Positions 53,607 through 62,492 of a DNA stretch of 64,000 nt are shown here, piece after piece. The stretch comes from an uncultured Winogradskyella sp. (GTDB lineage: Bacteria > Bacteroidota > Bacteroidia > Flavobacteriales > Flavobacteriaceae), in assembly GCF_947496485.1 (NCBI RefSeq), contig NZ_CANMCZ010000003.1, positions 372,001-436,000 on the forward strand. The letters run 5' to 3'. Each line of letters begins with the position of its first letter. The first letter of the stretch is position 1. The position numbers were made by a program, and so were the translations under genes. The notes below the pieces were generated by a model. That model saw only the letters and a program-made list of their open reading frames with translations, searched no databases and had not been told where the DNA came from.

Positions 53607-54812
53607 ATGAATAAAAATACCTTATTAAAGATTGCTAAAGATTTTGGAAGCCCTATTTATGTTTACGATACAGAAACAATTACTAATCAATACAAACGTT
53701 TAACAAAAGCATTTGGTAAGGTTAAACATTTAAAACTTAACTACGCCGTTAAGGCACTTTCAAATATCTCTATTCTTAAATTATTTAATTCACTCGGTTC
53801 TGGTATAGATACAGTTTCAATACAAGAAGTTCAACTAGGCCTAAAAGCCGGTTTTAAACCAGAGAATATCATTTTTACTCCTAATGGTGTATCACTTGAA
53901 GAAATTGAAAAAGTTTCAAAATTAGGAGTTCAGATTAATATTGATAACCTTTCAATATTAGAACAGTTTGGAACAAAGCATCCTAATATTCCTGTTTGTA
54001 TACGAATCAATCCTCATGTAATGGCAGGTGGAAATACCAATATCTCTGTTGGACATATAGATAGCAAGTTTGGAATTTCGATTCATCAAATCCCACTATT
54101 ACTCCGTATCGTTGAAAATACTAAGATGAATATTAACGGTATTCACATGCATACTGGTAGTGATATTTTAGATATTGATGTGTTCCTTTATGCAAGTGAA
54201 ATATTATTTGAAACGGCAAAAAACTTTAAAAATCTTGAATTTATTGATTTCGGATCTGGTTTTAAAGTTCCTTATAAAAAGGGTGATATTGAAACAAATA
54301 TTGAAGAATTAGGTGACAAATTATCAAAACGCTTTAATGAATTCTGCAAAGAGTACGGAAAAGATTTAACCTTGGCTTTTGAGCCTGGTAAATTCTTAGT
54401 AAGTGAAGCTGGTGTCTTTTTAGCAAAAGTAAATGTGGTAAAACAAACAACATCAACAGTTTTTGCTCAAATTGATTCTGGTTTTAACCATTTAATTCGA
54501 CCAATGTTATATGGTTCACAACACGATATTGTAAATATTTCTAATCCTAAAGGAAGAGAACGTTTTTACTCAGTAGTGGGCTACATCTGCGAAACTGATA
54601 CCTTTGCCAATAATAGACGTATTTCTGAAATAAATGAAGGAGATATACTTTGCTTTAAAAATGCTGGAGCCTATTGTTACTCCATGGCAAGCAATTACAA
54701 CTCGCGTTACAGACCAGCAGAAGTATTGATTTATAAAGGCAATGCCCATCTTATAAGAAAACGAGAAACTTTTGAGGACATTATCAATAATCAAGTTGAG
54801 ATAGCCATTTAA
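53607..54812 (+). CDS. lysA: Diaminopimelate decarboxylase
   Basis: This PLP enzyme decarboxylates meso-diaminopimelate to lysine, the last step of the pathway that contains dapD. The fold-III decarboxylase marks are present: LNYAVKALSN with the PLP lysine (about 49), GIHMHTGSD, FGSGF as the phosphate-binding loop, EPGKFLV, and the active-site Cys in GYICETDTFA. The 401-residue length is normal. It has its own promoter and a strong terminator. Confidence 0.95.
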   Translation: MNKNTLLKIAKDFGSPIYVYDTETITNQYKRLTKAFGKVKHLKLNYAVKALSNISILKLFNSLGSGIDTVSIQEVQLGLKAGFKPENIIFTPNGVSLEEIEKVSKLGVQINIDNLSILEQFGTKHPNIPVCIRINPHVMAGGNTNISVGHIDSKFGISIHQIPLLLRIVENTKMNINGIHMHTGSDILDIDVFLYASEILFETAKNFKNLEFIDFGSGFKVPYKKGDIETNIEELGDKLSKRFNEFCKEYGKDLTLAFEPGKFLVSEAGVFLAKVNVVKQTTSTVFAQIDSGFNHLIRPMLYGSQHDIVNISNPKGRERFYSVVGYICETDTFANNRRISEINEGDILCFKNAGAYCYSMASNYNSRYRPAEVLIYKGNAHLIRKRETFEDIINNQVEIAI

Positions 54813-54817
54813 AGATT

Positions 54818-54850
54818 AAAAGTGTTACTAATAACAGTAACACTTTTTTT
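54818..54850 (+). terminator. Rho-independent terminator of lysA
   Basis: A perfect 12-bp stem (AAAAGTGTTACT / AGTAACACTTTT) with a 6-nt loop ends in a run of T, starting 5 bp after the lysA stop. Confidence 0.82.
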
Positions 54851-54903
54851 TATATCTTTAACATTCCCCTAAGTCTTTTTAAATATGACTACATCAAAGA
54901 CTT

Positions 54904-56793
54904 ATGACTAAAACCATCGTTACAATTTTTGCCCTGTGCCTGTCTGTATGCACAATTTTCTCACAAACTAAAGTTCCCAGTCCTGAAGACTTAAAAACTG
55001 TTTCAATAGATTCCAGTTTATCATGGATGCGTAACAATGCGTATACAGGTAAAGATTTGGATAATTTTCATGCTATTGGCTTACAAACTCTAAAACGTAG
55101 CCAGCAAGAATCTGATATCAGAACCATTGCCGAAGTACATGAAGAAATCGCCAATTGGCACAGTTATAATGGCACTTTTCCAGGAGATTCAATTGTTTAT
55201 CATGCCAATAAAGCATTAGACTATTATATTAAACTTGATGATAAAAAGAAAATAGCAGATACCTACAGGACTTTATCAATAGATTATATTAATATACGTG
55301 AGTTAGATAAGTCACAAGATGTCTTATTCAAAGCTATTTTACTTTATGAAGAATTAGAGGATGAGGCAGGTTTAGGTAGAGCGTACAGAACTCTTGGCGC
55401 ACTTTATCAAGTCATGGAAGACTATGAAAAATCTGTAGAGTATCTTAATAAAGCAGTCCCTATTCTAGAAAAAGCAGAAAATTTTGCTGGTGTGGCCATT
55501 GCTCAATTTAGCCTTATTCAAAGTTATGGTGAATTGGGTGAATTTGAAAAGGCCTATAAAGCGGCCGATTACTGCTTAGAAACTGTAAGAAAGAAAGTTC
55601 CTGAGGAAACCTTTATTTTAGTAAGAGGGCATTCCTATAGAGGTGAAGTATATCTAAAGGAAAAAAAATATGACGAAGCATTAGACGATTTTATAAAAGC
55701 ATGGAAAATATGTTCCGCAAAAATTGGTGAAGAACGCTGCGCTACCTACGAAACAGAAATTGGTAAAGTCTATTTGTTACAAAATAATTATGAGAAAGCT
55801 TTAAAACATTTACTTGCTGGTGTAAAAGAATACGAAAAAAAAGGAACTACTACATTAGTCACTCAATATGAAGATTTAGCACTATGCTATGAAAAGCTGG
55901 GTGATTTAAAAAATGCTTTATTCTATAAAAACATAGCTCATACTAACAAAGTAAATGACCTAGAAGGCACCATTGAAAATCTTGAAGAAGAAACCATAGT
56001 TAAGTATGAAACTGGTAAAAAAGATGAAGCTTTAGCGAGCCAAGCTTCTTTAATAGCACAAAAAACAAAAACACAAAATTTGATTATTGCAGTTGCCGCA
56101 TTATTAGGTTTACTATTACTCTCACTACTCTACTTCTTCAATAAAAACAAAGAAGCAACTAAAATCATCCGCGCTAAAAATGCTGAAAATGAATTACTGC
56201 TAAAAGAAATCCATCATCGTGTTAAGAACAATCTCGAAATGGTTAAAAGTTTGATTGCCTTACAATCTGCACAAATTGAGGACTCTGCAACTAAAGATGC
56301 CATGATAGCAAGTCAAAATCGTGTACAATCGATGGGCATCATTCATCAAAAATTATATCAAGGTGAAAACTTAGGAAGTATAGAAATGAAAGATTATTTC
56401 TTAAACCTCAGCGAAGGTATATTGGATACATTTAATGCTGAAGATAAAGTAAAGATAGAATGTGCTATGGACAATCTAGATTTAGATGTAGACACTGCCG
56501 TCCCTATTGGTCTCATTGTGAATGAGCTTCTTACAAATGCTTTGAAATATGCTTTCCCAGAACATAAAAAAGGTGAAATTTCTATCAGTTTAGAAAAAAC
56601 CGAAAACAATCATTTGAAATTAAAAGTATCTGATAATGGCGTTGGTAAAGTTAAAGGTATTGCGCCAAAAGGCACAGGATTTGGTTCTCAACTCGTTCGA
56701 CTTTTAACTCAGCAACTCAACGGTAAAATGACTGAACGTTCTGAGCAAGGTACTTTAATTGAATTTGACTTTTTAATAGACACTGCTGCTTAA
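54904..56793 (+). CDS. TPR-containing sensor histidine kinase (HisKA_2 type)
   Basis: A 629-residue membrane sensor kinase. A signal peptide (about 1-20) is followed by a periplasmic region of TPR-like repeats (about 80-370; EDYEKSVEYLNKAVPILEKA is one). One membrane helix lies at about 393-416. A HisKA_2 domain with the phosphoacceptor region EIHHRVKNNLE (His437/His438) and a HATPase domain (NELLTNALKYAF, SDNGVG, GTGFGSQLV) follow. The signal is unknown. Its stop shares a base with the ATG of the response regulator gene. A TATCTTTA element at about 54854 may be the promoter. Confidence 0.9.
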   Translation: MTKTIVTIFALCLSVCTIFSQTKVPSPEDLKTVSIDSSLSWMRNNAYTGKDLDNFHAIGLQTLKRSQQESDIRTIAEVHEEIANWHSYNGTFPGDSIVYHANKALDYYIKLDDKKKIADTYRTLSIDYINIRELDKSQDVLFKAILLYEELEDEAGLGRAYRTLGALYQVMEDYEKSVEYLNKAVPILEKAENFAGVAIAQFSLIQSYGELGEFEKAYKAADYCLETVRKKVPEETFILVRGHSYRGEVYLKEKKYDEALDDFIKAWKICSAKIGEERCATYETEIGKVYLLQNNYEKALKHLLAGVKEYEKKGTTTLVTQYEDLALCYEKLGDLKNALFYKNIAHTNKVNDLEGTIENLEEETIVKYETGKKDEALASQASLIAQKTKTQNLIIAVAALLGLLLLSLLYFFNKNKEATKIIRAKNAENELLLKEIHHRVKNNLEMVKSLIALQSAQIEDSATKDAMIASQNRVQSMGIIHQKLYQGENLGSIEMKDYFLNLSEGILDTFNAEDKVKIECAMDNLDLDVDTAVPIGLIVNELLTNALKYAFPEHKKGEISISLEKTENNHLKLKVSDNGVGKVKGIAPKGTGFGSQLVRLLTQQLNGKMTERSEQGTLIEFDFLIDTAA

Positions 56794-57530
56794 TGAGTGA
56801 ACAAATTAAAATACTCATTGTTGAAGATGAAATGATTATTGGTGCCAATATTTCGCTTCAGCTAACAGAATTAGGTTATGAGGTTACGGGAATTATTCCT
56901 CGAGGCGAAGAAGCTTTAAAGCATATAGAGAATAATCCACCAGACATTCTACTTTTAGATATTAATCTAAAGGGCAATCTTGATGGCATTGAAACTGCAG
57001 AAAATATGCAGAAAAATCATAATATTCCTATCATATATTTGACTGCCAATACGGATGATGCTCACTTTAATAGAGCAAAAAAAACTCATCCTTATGGATT
57101 TATATCCAAACCTTATAAAAAGCTTGATTTACAACGCACTATAGAATTAGCCCTTACTCAGATTGCGCTAAAAAATGAAGAAGATGGCGTACTGCACAAC
57201 ACGGAATCTCTGGTTCTTATCGACAGTATTTTTGTAAGACACAACAATTCAATGGTTAAAGTCGATATTAATGATATTCTATACATCGAAGCAGAGCGCA
57301 ACTATTGTCGTATCTATTCCAAGAACAAAGAGTATCTTTTGGTAATGACTTTAAAAGACATGGATGAAAAGTTGCCGCGAAAACACTTTTTACGTGTGCA
57401 TCGATCATATATTATCAGTATCTCAAAAATTAGCGAGATAGCTAAAAGCCATATCGTTATTGGTAAAAAAGCAATTCCAATAAGTAAATCCTTAAAGGAC
57501 GAATTGCTGAATCGCTTACAAACAATTTAA
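56793..57530 (+). CDS. LytTR-family response regulator
   Basis: A 245-residue cytosolic DNA-binding regulator, partner of the preceding kinase (TAATG overlap). The receiver domain covers about 5-125, with the acidic pocket VEDE, phospho-acceptor Asp56 in LLLDINL, a Thr in YLTAN and Lys in SKPYKK. The LytTR domain covers about 145-240 (ILYIEAERNYCRIY, FLRVHRSYIIS), which binds pairs of 9-bp direct repeats. Candidate sites lie just downstream at 57570-57598. Confidence 0.93.
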   Translation: MSEQIKILIVEDEMIIGANISLQLTELGYEVTGIIPRGEEALKHIENNPPDILLLDINLKGNLDGIETAENMQKNHNIPIIYLTANTDDAHFNRAKKTHPYGFISKPYKKLDLQRTIELALTQIALKNEEDGVLHNTESLVLIDSIFVRHNNSMVKVDINDILYIEAERNYCRIYSKNKEYLLVMTLKDMDEKLPRKHFLRVHRSYIISISKISEIAKSHIVIGKKAIPISKSLKDELLNRLQTI

Positions 57531-57569
57531 TCATCTTCACTTCATAAATTTATTGGATAAGTAAATATT

Positions 57570-57598
57570 AACGTTCGGGTAATAGAATAGCCGTTTCG
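57570..57598 (+). promoter_or_regulatory. Candidate LytTR binding repeat
   Basis: AACGTTCGG (57570-57578) fits the LytTR half-site consensus [TA][AC][CA]GTTN[AG][TG]. A second, weaker GCCGTTTCG follows with a 20-bp period (57590-57598), close to the usual spacing of about 21-22 bp. It lies about 100 bp upstream of the secreted protein gene at 57695. Confidence 0.35.
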
Positions 57599-57694
57599 TC
57601 CTAGCTTGTTTTTATTTCATATTAATTGTCAGTTACTTGAATGGGAATTCAAAAATTGAATTCATTTATCATTAACCAATTAAAGCTATTAATT

Positions 57695-58432
57695 ATGAAG
57701 ATTTTAAAAACAATTTTATGTGTAGCATGTTTTGCAGTATTGCTGCCAACAACAATGCAAGCTCAAGAAGCTGAAAGTGACATTATGGAACTCACTGAGT
57801 ACACTATTAAATTTGGTGAAAACTCAAAGTTTACTGAAGGTGTAAAGAAATGGAAAAAGTGTTATAAAGACAATAACGGCACTGGCACTTGGAATACATG
57901 GCACAGACTACAAGGTAAAGGAAATGTATATGTAGTATCAAACCGATTTGAAAATTGGGCTGAAATGGATGAAAGTGATGCAGCCGGAAAAGCATGTGGC
58001 GCAGTGGCATTAGAATTCATTTTACCTCATATTGAAAGTACTGAAGTAAATATGACAAGGTCTATACCTGAGTTTAGTCGTAAAGAAGGTTTAGGTGATA
58101 ATACTGTTGTTTGGGTTACCAGCTTTAAAGTGAATGACGACAAGGCTTTTAACGAAGCTGTAGATGAGATGAGTTCTGCCATTAGTAAAAAAGAAGGAGA
58201 CAAAAGAGGTTATTGGTACCGTTATATGGGTGGAGAAGCTGGAGATTATTTTGTTTCTACACCTTTTAAAGATTTTGCTGATTTAGACACTGATAGAGAA
58301 AGTATATGGAAACTTTATGAGGGAGCAAATGGCAAAACTAAAACTGAAGCCTTACGTCAAAAATTTAAAGATGTAATTGATGAGCAATGGAGCTATACTT
58401 ACACATTAGAGTCAGAACTAAGTATGAATTAG
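57695..58432 (+). CDS. Secreted protein with two related halves, function unknown
   Basis: A 245-residue exported protein. I start it at ATG 57695, directly before the signal peptide (about 1-24, ending TTMQAQ). An upstream ATG at 57641 would put 18 extra residues before it. The mature part has two similar units: one at about 31-93 ending VYVVSNRFENWAEMDE, and one at about 136-200 ending YFVSTPFKDFADLDTD. They look like a duplicated ferredoxin-like (dimeric alpha/beta-barrel) domain. No enzyme motif is evident. A LytTR-like site lies upstream. Confidence 0.65.
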   Translation: MKILKTILCVACFAVLLPTTMQAQEAESDIMELTEYTIKFGENSKFTEGVKKWKKCYKDNNGTGTWNTWHRLQGKGNVYVVSNRFENWAEMDESDAAGKACGAVALEFILPHIESTEVNMTRSIPEFSRKEGLGDNTVVWVTSFKVNDDKAFNEAVDEMSSAISKKEGDKRGYWYRYMGGEAGDYFVSTPFKDFADLDTDRESIWKLYEGANGKTKTEALRQKFKDVIDEQWSYTYTLESELSMN

Positions 58433-58474
58433 AATCATTCTTAGTCTGGAATTATTAACCCTAGAGGTTTTAGA

Positions 58475-58538
58475 AAGCACTATCATTATTATATCATAAC
58501 AACTAGTGAAAGATTAATAAGATAGTGCTTCTTTTTTT
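58475..58538 (+). terminator. Terminator with long loop
   Basis: A 10-bp stem (AAGCACTATC / GATAGTGCTT) enclosing a loop of about 36 nt is followed by C and seven T residues. It lies 43 bp after the stop of the secreted protein gene. Confidence 0.6.
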
Positions 58539-58574
58539 AGCAAAACGCTCAGCAACTTTATTCATACCACTATC

Positions 58575-59933
58575 ATGTCAAAATTAAAATCGAGTCTTAA
58601 GTTTAAACGTAGCTTAACATCGAGCGCATTATCACGTTACTTTTCATTTTCGGCATTATACATAGCACAAGGTATACCTGAAGGCATTACATTTTTTGCT
58701 ATACCAGCTTGGTTAGCTGTGAATGGTAGATCGCCTTTAGAAATAGCTTCTTTTGTTGGAATCATTATTATTCCATGGAGTTTTAAAATATTGGTTGCTC
58801 CTTTAATGGATCGTTTTACTTACTTAGCCATGGGGAGAAAAAGACCTTGGGTCATTTTTGGTCAATTAGGTTTAATTATCAGCTTTTTAAGCATCGGATT
58901 TGTTCCAGACCCAAAACAAAATTTAGTTGGACTCAGTATCGTAGGATTCATGATTAGTTTTTTTGGAGCCTTTCAAGATGTTGCTACAGATGGTATGGCA
59001 GTCGATGTTATTCCTGTAGATGAACAGGCACGTGCTAATGGTCTTATGTGGGGAACGAAAATAATCGGGACGTCATTGTCGCTTGTTATAGGAACAACAC
59101 TAATAAATAAGATAGGATTTACAGCTGCCATTTCATCTCTATCCATAGCTGTTGCCTTAATCATGATAGTTCCAATTTATTTCACTGAGAGACCTGGAGA
59201 AAAAAATATGCCCTGGAGTAAAGGACAAGCTAACAAGGCGTCAAAAGGAGCACAGCTAAGAAGCTGGTCTCAAATCTTAAGAAGTCTTTATAGGGTTCTA
59301 AAACTAAAGTCGAGTATTGTTTTTGGTATTGCTTCATTTATCATTGGTATTATGTTCGGCTTTATGGATACATTATTTCCTATTTTTTCAGTTCAAGAGC
59401 TAGGTTGGACCAATACCTATTTCTCTCAAGTGTTTTCAATTTCTAATATTGTAGCTGGAGTTTTAGGAATGTCAATTGGTGGTTATCTAGTAGACTATTT
59501 TGGTAAAATGAAGATGCTTGTATCTTATCTTGCCATTATTGCTGTTTTAATAGGTTTATTCGCTTTCGCTTCTAATCTTTGGAGCAATGTTATCTTTATT
59601 TATACTTTTATAGTCTCCTATTACATCTTTTATACATTTTTAAGTATAGCCACATTTGCTGCATCCATGAACCTTTGCTGGAAAACCGTTGCAGCAACTC
59701 AATTTACTTTTTATATGGCGCTATCTAATATGGGTCGTGCTTCTGGATCTACTTTGCTTGGTATCCTTAAAACTCATTTTAGCTGGGAATATGTTTTCTT
59801 ATTCATTACACTCTCACCTATTTTAATGATTGTCCTAATGCGATTTGTGAATTTTGATAGACATAGAAAAAAAGTAGAGAGCTTTACTGTATTAGATAAG
59901 GTTTTATTGAAACCTCAAGTCATTAAGGATTAA
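58575..59933 (+). CDS. MFS transporter
   Basis: A 452-residue membrane transporter with about twelve helices. The first helix region reads YIAQGIPEGITFFAIPAWLA and the loop between helices 2 and 3 carries LMDRFTYLAMGRKRPW, close to the AmpG/SLC33-like branch of the major facilitator superfamily. A cytosolic loop of about 40 residues separates the two halves (about 208-245). The substrate is unknown. A peptidoglycan-fragment or sugar role is possible by analogy only. Confidence 0.82.
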   Translation: MSKLKSSLKFKRSLTSSALSRYFSFSALYIAQGIPEGITFFAIPAWLAVNGRSPLEIASFVGIIIIPWSFKILVAPLMDRFTYLAMGRKRPWVIFGQLGLIISFLSIGFVPDPKQNLVGLSIVGFMISFFGAFQDVATDGMAVDVIPVDEQARANGLMWGTKIIGTSLSLVIGTTLINKIGFTAAISSLSIAVALIMIVPIYFTERPGEKNMPWSKGQANKASKGAQLRSWSQILRSLYRVLKLKSSIVFGIASFIIGIMFGFMDTLFPIFSVQELGWTNTYFSQVFSISNIVAGVLGMSIGGYLVDYFGKMKMLVSYLAIIAVLIGLFAFASNLWSNVIFIYTFIVSYYIFYTFLSIATFAASMNLCWKTVAATQFTFYMALSNMGRASGSTLLGILKTHFSWEYVFLFITLSPILMIVLMRFVNFDRHRKKVESFTVLDKVLLKPQVIKD

Positions 59934-59946
59934 TTATATAATAAAA

Positions 59947-60063
59947 AAACAGGCACTATATAAAGATAGAACCAGTAATAGTGACGACATGCACTATTGA
60001 TGGTTTAGTGTTTGAAGTACATCCAATTAGTTAATGATAATGCTATTACTGGTTTGCCTGTTT
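59947..60063 (+). repeat. Long nested inverted repeat upstream of the HGSNAT-like gene
   Basis: An outer arm pair AAACAGGCA / TGCCTGTTT (59947-59955, 60055-60063) encloses AACCAGTAATAG / CTATTACTGGTT (59970-59981, 60043-60054). The right arms are contiguous (21 nt), while the left arms are split by a 14-nt bulge. An inner AATAGTG / CACTATT pair (59977-59983, 59992-59998) can compete for part of the left arm. It lies in the 219-bp gap between the MFS gene and the next start and could be a terminator, a leader RNA or a mobile repeat. Confidence 0.5.
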
Positions 60064-60152
60064 ATTTGATTAGTTAAAAATTGTAAAGCCTTACATTTTT
60101 ATAACACTTTTTCTATACCTTTAAACACCTACACCAACTAATACCAATCACA

Positions 60153-61343
60153 ATGTCATCAATCAGATCAACCAGAATAGAATCTATTGATATTCTAAGA
60201 GGACTAGTTATGGTCATTATGGCTTTAGACCATGCGAGAGATTATACTAATACAGGATACATGTTTGCCGATCCTGCTAACTTAGAAACCACAACTCCAT
60301 TTCTATTCTTTACAAGATGGATTACACATTTTTGTGCACCAGTGTTTGTGTTTCTTGCCGGAACTTCAGCCTTTTTATATGGTAGTAAGAAAACATCGAA
60401 GAATAATCTTGCGAAATTTTTGTTCACTAGAGGACTTTGGCTAGTCTTTATAGAATTGACAGTTGTTAACTTTTCGTGGACATTTGACATAAGTCTTAGT
60501 GTTCATATTTTTCAAGTGATTTGGGCTATTGGTATTTGTATGATGATTTTAGCTGCTCTGATTTACTTGCCAAAAAAAATACTCTTGGGTCTAGGTCTTT
60601 TAATTGTTTTTGGACATAATCTACTCGATGGAATTACTGAACAAGGTACTGAACCACTTTCTCTATTATGGTATTATGTTCATCAATTTAATTTTCAGGT
60701 TATAAATGAAGGGCAAGGTATGTTAGCAATTGCTTATCCATTTTTGCCTTGGCTTGGTATTATGATTCTTGGGTATTGCTTTGGTCATTTCTATCAAAGC
60801 GGTTTTGATGCAAAAATTAGAAAAACGTGGCTGCTTAGATTTGGTATTGGAGCCATAGTTTTATTCTTCATCTTACGCTTTATCAATGTCTATGGAGATT
60901 TGAAACCTTGGTTAACTCAAGATCGTTTTACTTATACTGTTTTATCATTTTTTAATGTTACTAAATACCCTCCTTCACTTGCCTATACTTTAATGACTCT
61001 TGGACCTGCACTTATCTTTTTATATGCTATCGAATCCATTAAAAATCGATTTACGAATATGATGTTAGTCTTCGGACGAGTGCCTTTCTTTTACTACATT
61101 CTACACCTATACTTAATTCATTTAATAGGTATGGTTGGATTAGTCATTCTAGGAGAAAATTGGCAAGAACTTATATTAACTGTTGATCGTTTTAAAAAAG
61201 GATATTTATTCAATATAGGTTTTGATCTTTGGGTGTCTTATGCCGTTTGGATTTTGGTTATTGTTATTCTATATCCTATTTGTAAAAAATATATGCAGTA
61301 CAAAGCCAGCAATAAAGATAAATGGTGGCTAAGTTATTTGTAA
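60153..61343 (+). CDS. HGSNAT-like acyltransferase-type membrane protein (DUF1624/heparan-alpha-glucosaminide N-acetyltransferase family)
   Basis: A 396-residue protein with about ten membrane helices. The N-terminus RIESIDILRGLVMVIMALDHARDY is the hallmark of the family related to heparan-alpha-glucosaminide N-acetyltransferase, with the conserved Asp-His in the first helix. FHAPVFVFLAGTSAFLYG-like sequence (here FCAPVFVFLAG) and FFYYILHLYLIH near 310 are also typical. It may acetylate a sugar across the membrane. No substrate can be named. Confidence 0.82.
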   Translation: MSSIRSTRIESIDILRGLVMVIMALDHARDYTNTGYMFADPANLETTTPFLFFTRWITHFCAPVFVFLAGTSAFLYGSKKTSKNNLAKFLFTRGLWLVFIELTVVNFSWTFDISLSVHIFQVIWAIGICMMILAALIYLPKKILLGLGLLIVFGHNLLDGITEQGTEPLSLLWYYVHQFNFQVINEGQGMLAIAYPFLPWLGIMILGYCFGHFYQSGFDAKIRKTWLLRFGIGAIVLFFILRFINVYGDLKPWLTQDRFTYTVLSFFNVTKYPPSLAYTLMTLGPALIFLYAIESIKNRFTNMMLVFGRVPFFYYILHLYLIHLIGMVGLVILGENWQELILTVDRFKKGYLFNIGFDLWVSYAVWILVIVILYPICKKYMQYKASNKDKWWLSYL

Positions 61344-61414
61344 AATTAAAGCTATAATTTTGATGATTAAACTATTATCTTTAACCTATACCAACCCTTA
61401 CATACAATGATATA

Positions 61415-62443
61415 ATGAAAAAAATAATCCTAATTCTCAGCTTAGCAATACTTGTAGGCTTAAATAGTTGTAAAGAGTCTCAACAAGAAATCGCATCAGA
61501 AATAGAAGTTGAAGACGTTACATCTTCTAAACCTCAAATACAATATACTTTAACTAGAGATCAGACCCACAACAAATTCAGTAGTACTATTAAACCAGTA
61601 CTAACTGTAAAATCTGGTGCAGTAATTGAAGCTTTTACCAAAGAAGCTAGTGATGGTCAATTTAACTTAAATTCTACTATTAAAGCTTTAGATTCTCTAG
61701 ATTTTGAACCTATTCATCCACTTACAGGACCTGTATATGTTGAAAATGCACAACCTGGAGATGTACTAAAAGTAACATTACACACTATTGAATTAGGTGA
61801 CTGGGGTTGGAATGCTATTGTACCAGGATTTGGTTTTTTAGCAGAAGATATTAATGTGAAATATTTAAAGCTATACGAGCTTGGAAAAGATAAAACCTCA
61901 GTCACATTTAAAAACGATATTAAATTACAATTGAATCCATTTCCTGGTGTAATGGGTGTTGCACCTGATACTTCAGAAATGTTAAGTACCATTCCACCTA
62001 GAGAAAATGGTGGTAATATGGACGATCCTAACATGAAAGAAGGTACGGTAATGTATTTTCCTGTATTTGTAGAAGGTGGTCTATTTTCTATTGGAGACGG
62101 ACACGCCGTACAAGGTTTAGGTGAGGTCTGCGGTACAGCTATTGAAGCACCATTACGTATTGTTTATGAAATTGAACTTCTAAAAGATAAATCTATTGAA
62201 GAACCACAATATGAAACCAATACTTATTATGCCACAACTGGTTTTGCACCTACGCTAGATGAAGCTGCTAAAAAAGCAACCTTATATATGGTAAACTATT
62301 TAAAAGCTAATCATAATTTAACCACAGATGAAGCTTATGCCCTATGCTCACTAGCCGGTGATTTACAAATAGCTGAAGTGGTCGATTTACCAAATATGTT
62401 AGTTACAATGCATATGTCAAAATCGGTGTTGAATATGGAATAA
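61415..62443 (+). CDS. Lipoprotein acetamidase/formamidase family protein
   Basis: A 342-residue member of the FmdA/AmdA family, metal-dependent amidases that release ammonia from short amides. Supporting motifs are VENAQPGDVLKV, GDWGWNAIVPGFG and the GDGHAVQGLGEVCGTAIE segment. The N-terminus MKKIILILSLAILVGLNSC is a lipoprotein signal with Cys19, so it should be anchored in the periplasm or on the outer membrane, unlike the cytosolic forms. The true substrate is unknown. A TATCTTTA element near 61376 may be the promoter. Confidence 0.85.
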   Translation: MKKIILILSLAILVGLNSCKESQQEIASEIEVEDVTSSKPQIQYTLTRDQTHNKFSSTIKPVLTVKSGAVIEAFTKEASDGQFNLNSTIKALDSLDFEPIHPLTGPVYVENAQPGDVLKVTLHTIELGDWGWNAIVPGFGFLAEDINVKYLKLYELGKDKTSVTFKNDIKLQLNPFPGVMGVAPDTSEMLSTIPPRENGGNMDDPNMKEGTVMYFPVFVEGGLFSIGDGHAVQGLGEVCGTAIEAPLRIVYEIELLKDKSIEEPQYETNTYYATTGFAPTLDEAAKKATLYMVNYLKANHNLTTDEAYALCSLAGDLQIAEVVDLPNMLVTMHMSKSVLNME

Positions 62444-62492
62444 CATATATTAAATCATTTAAGAATCATTAATCAACTAAAAAACTTAATAC

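Noticed and set aside
57641..57694. 18-residue N-terminal extension of the secreted protein at 57695
   Set aside because: It would bury the signal peptide behind a long polar segment. The ATG at 57695 begins a standard signal peptide.
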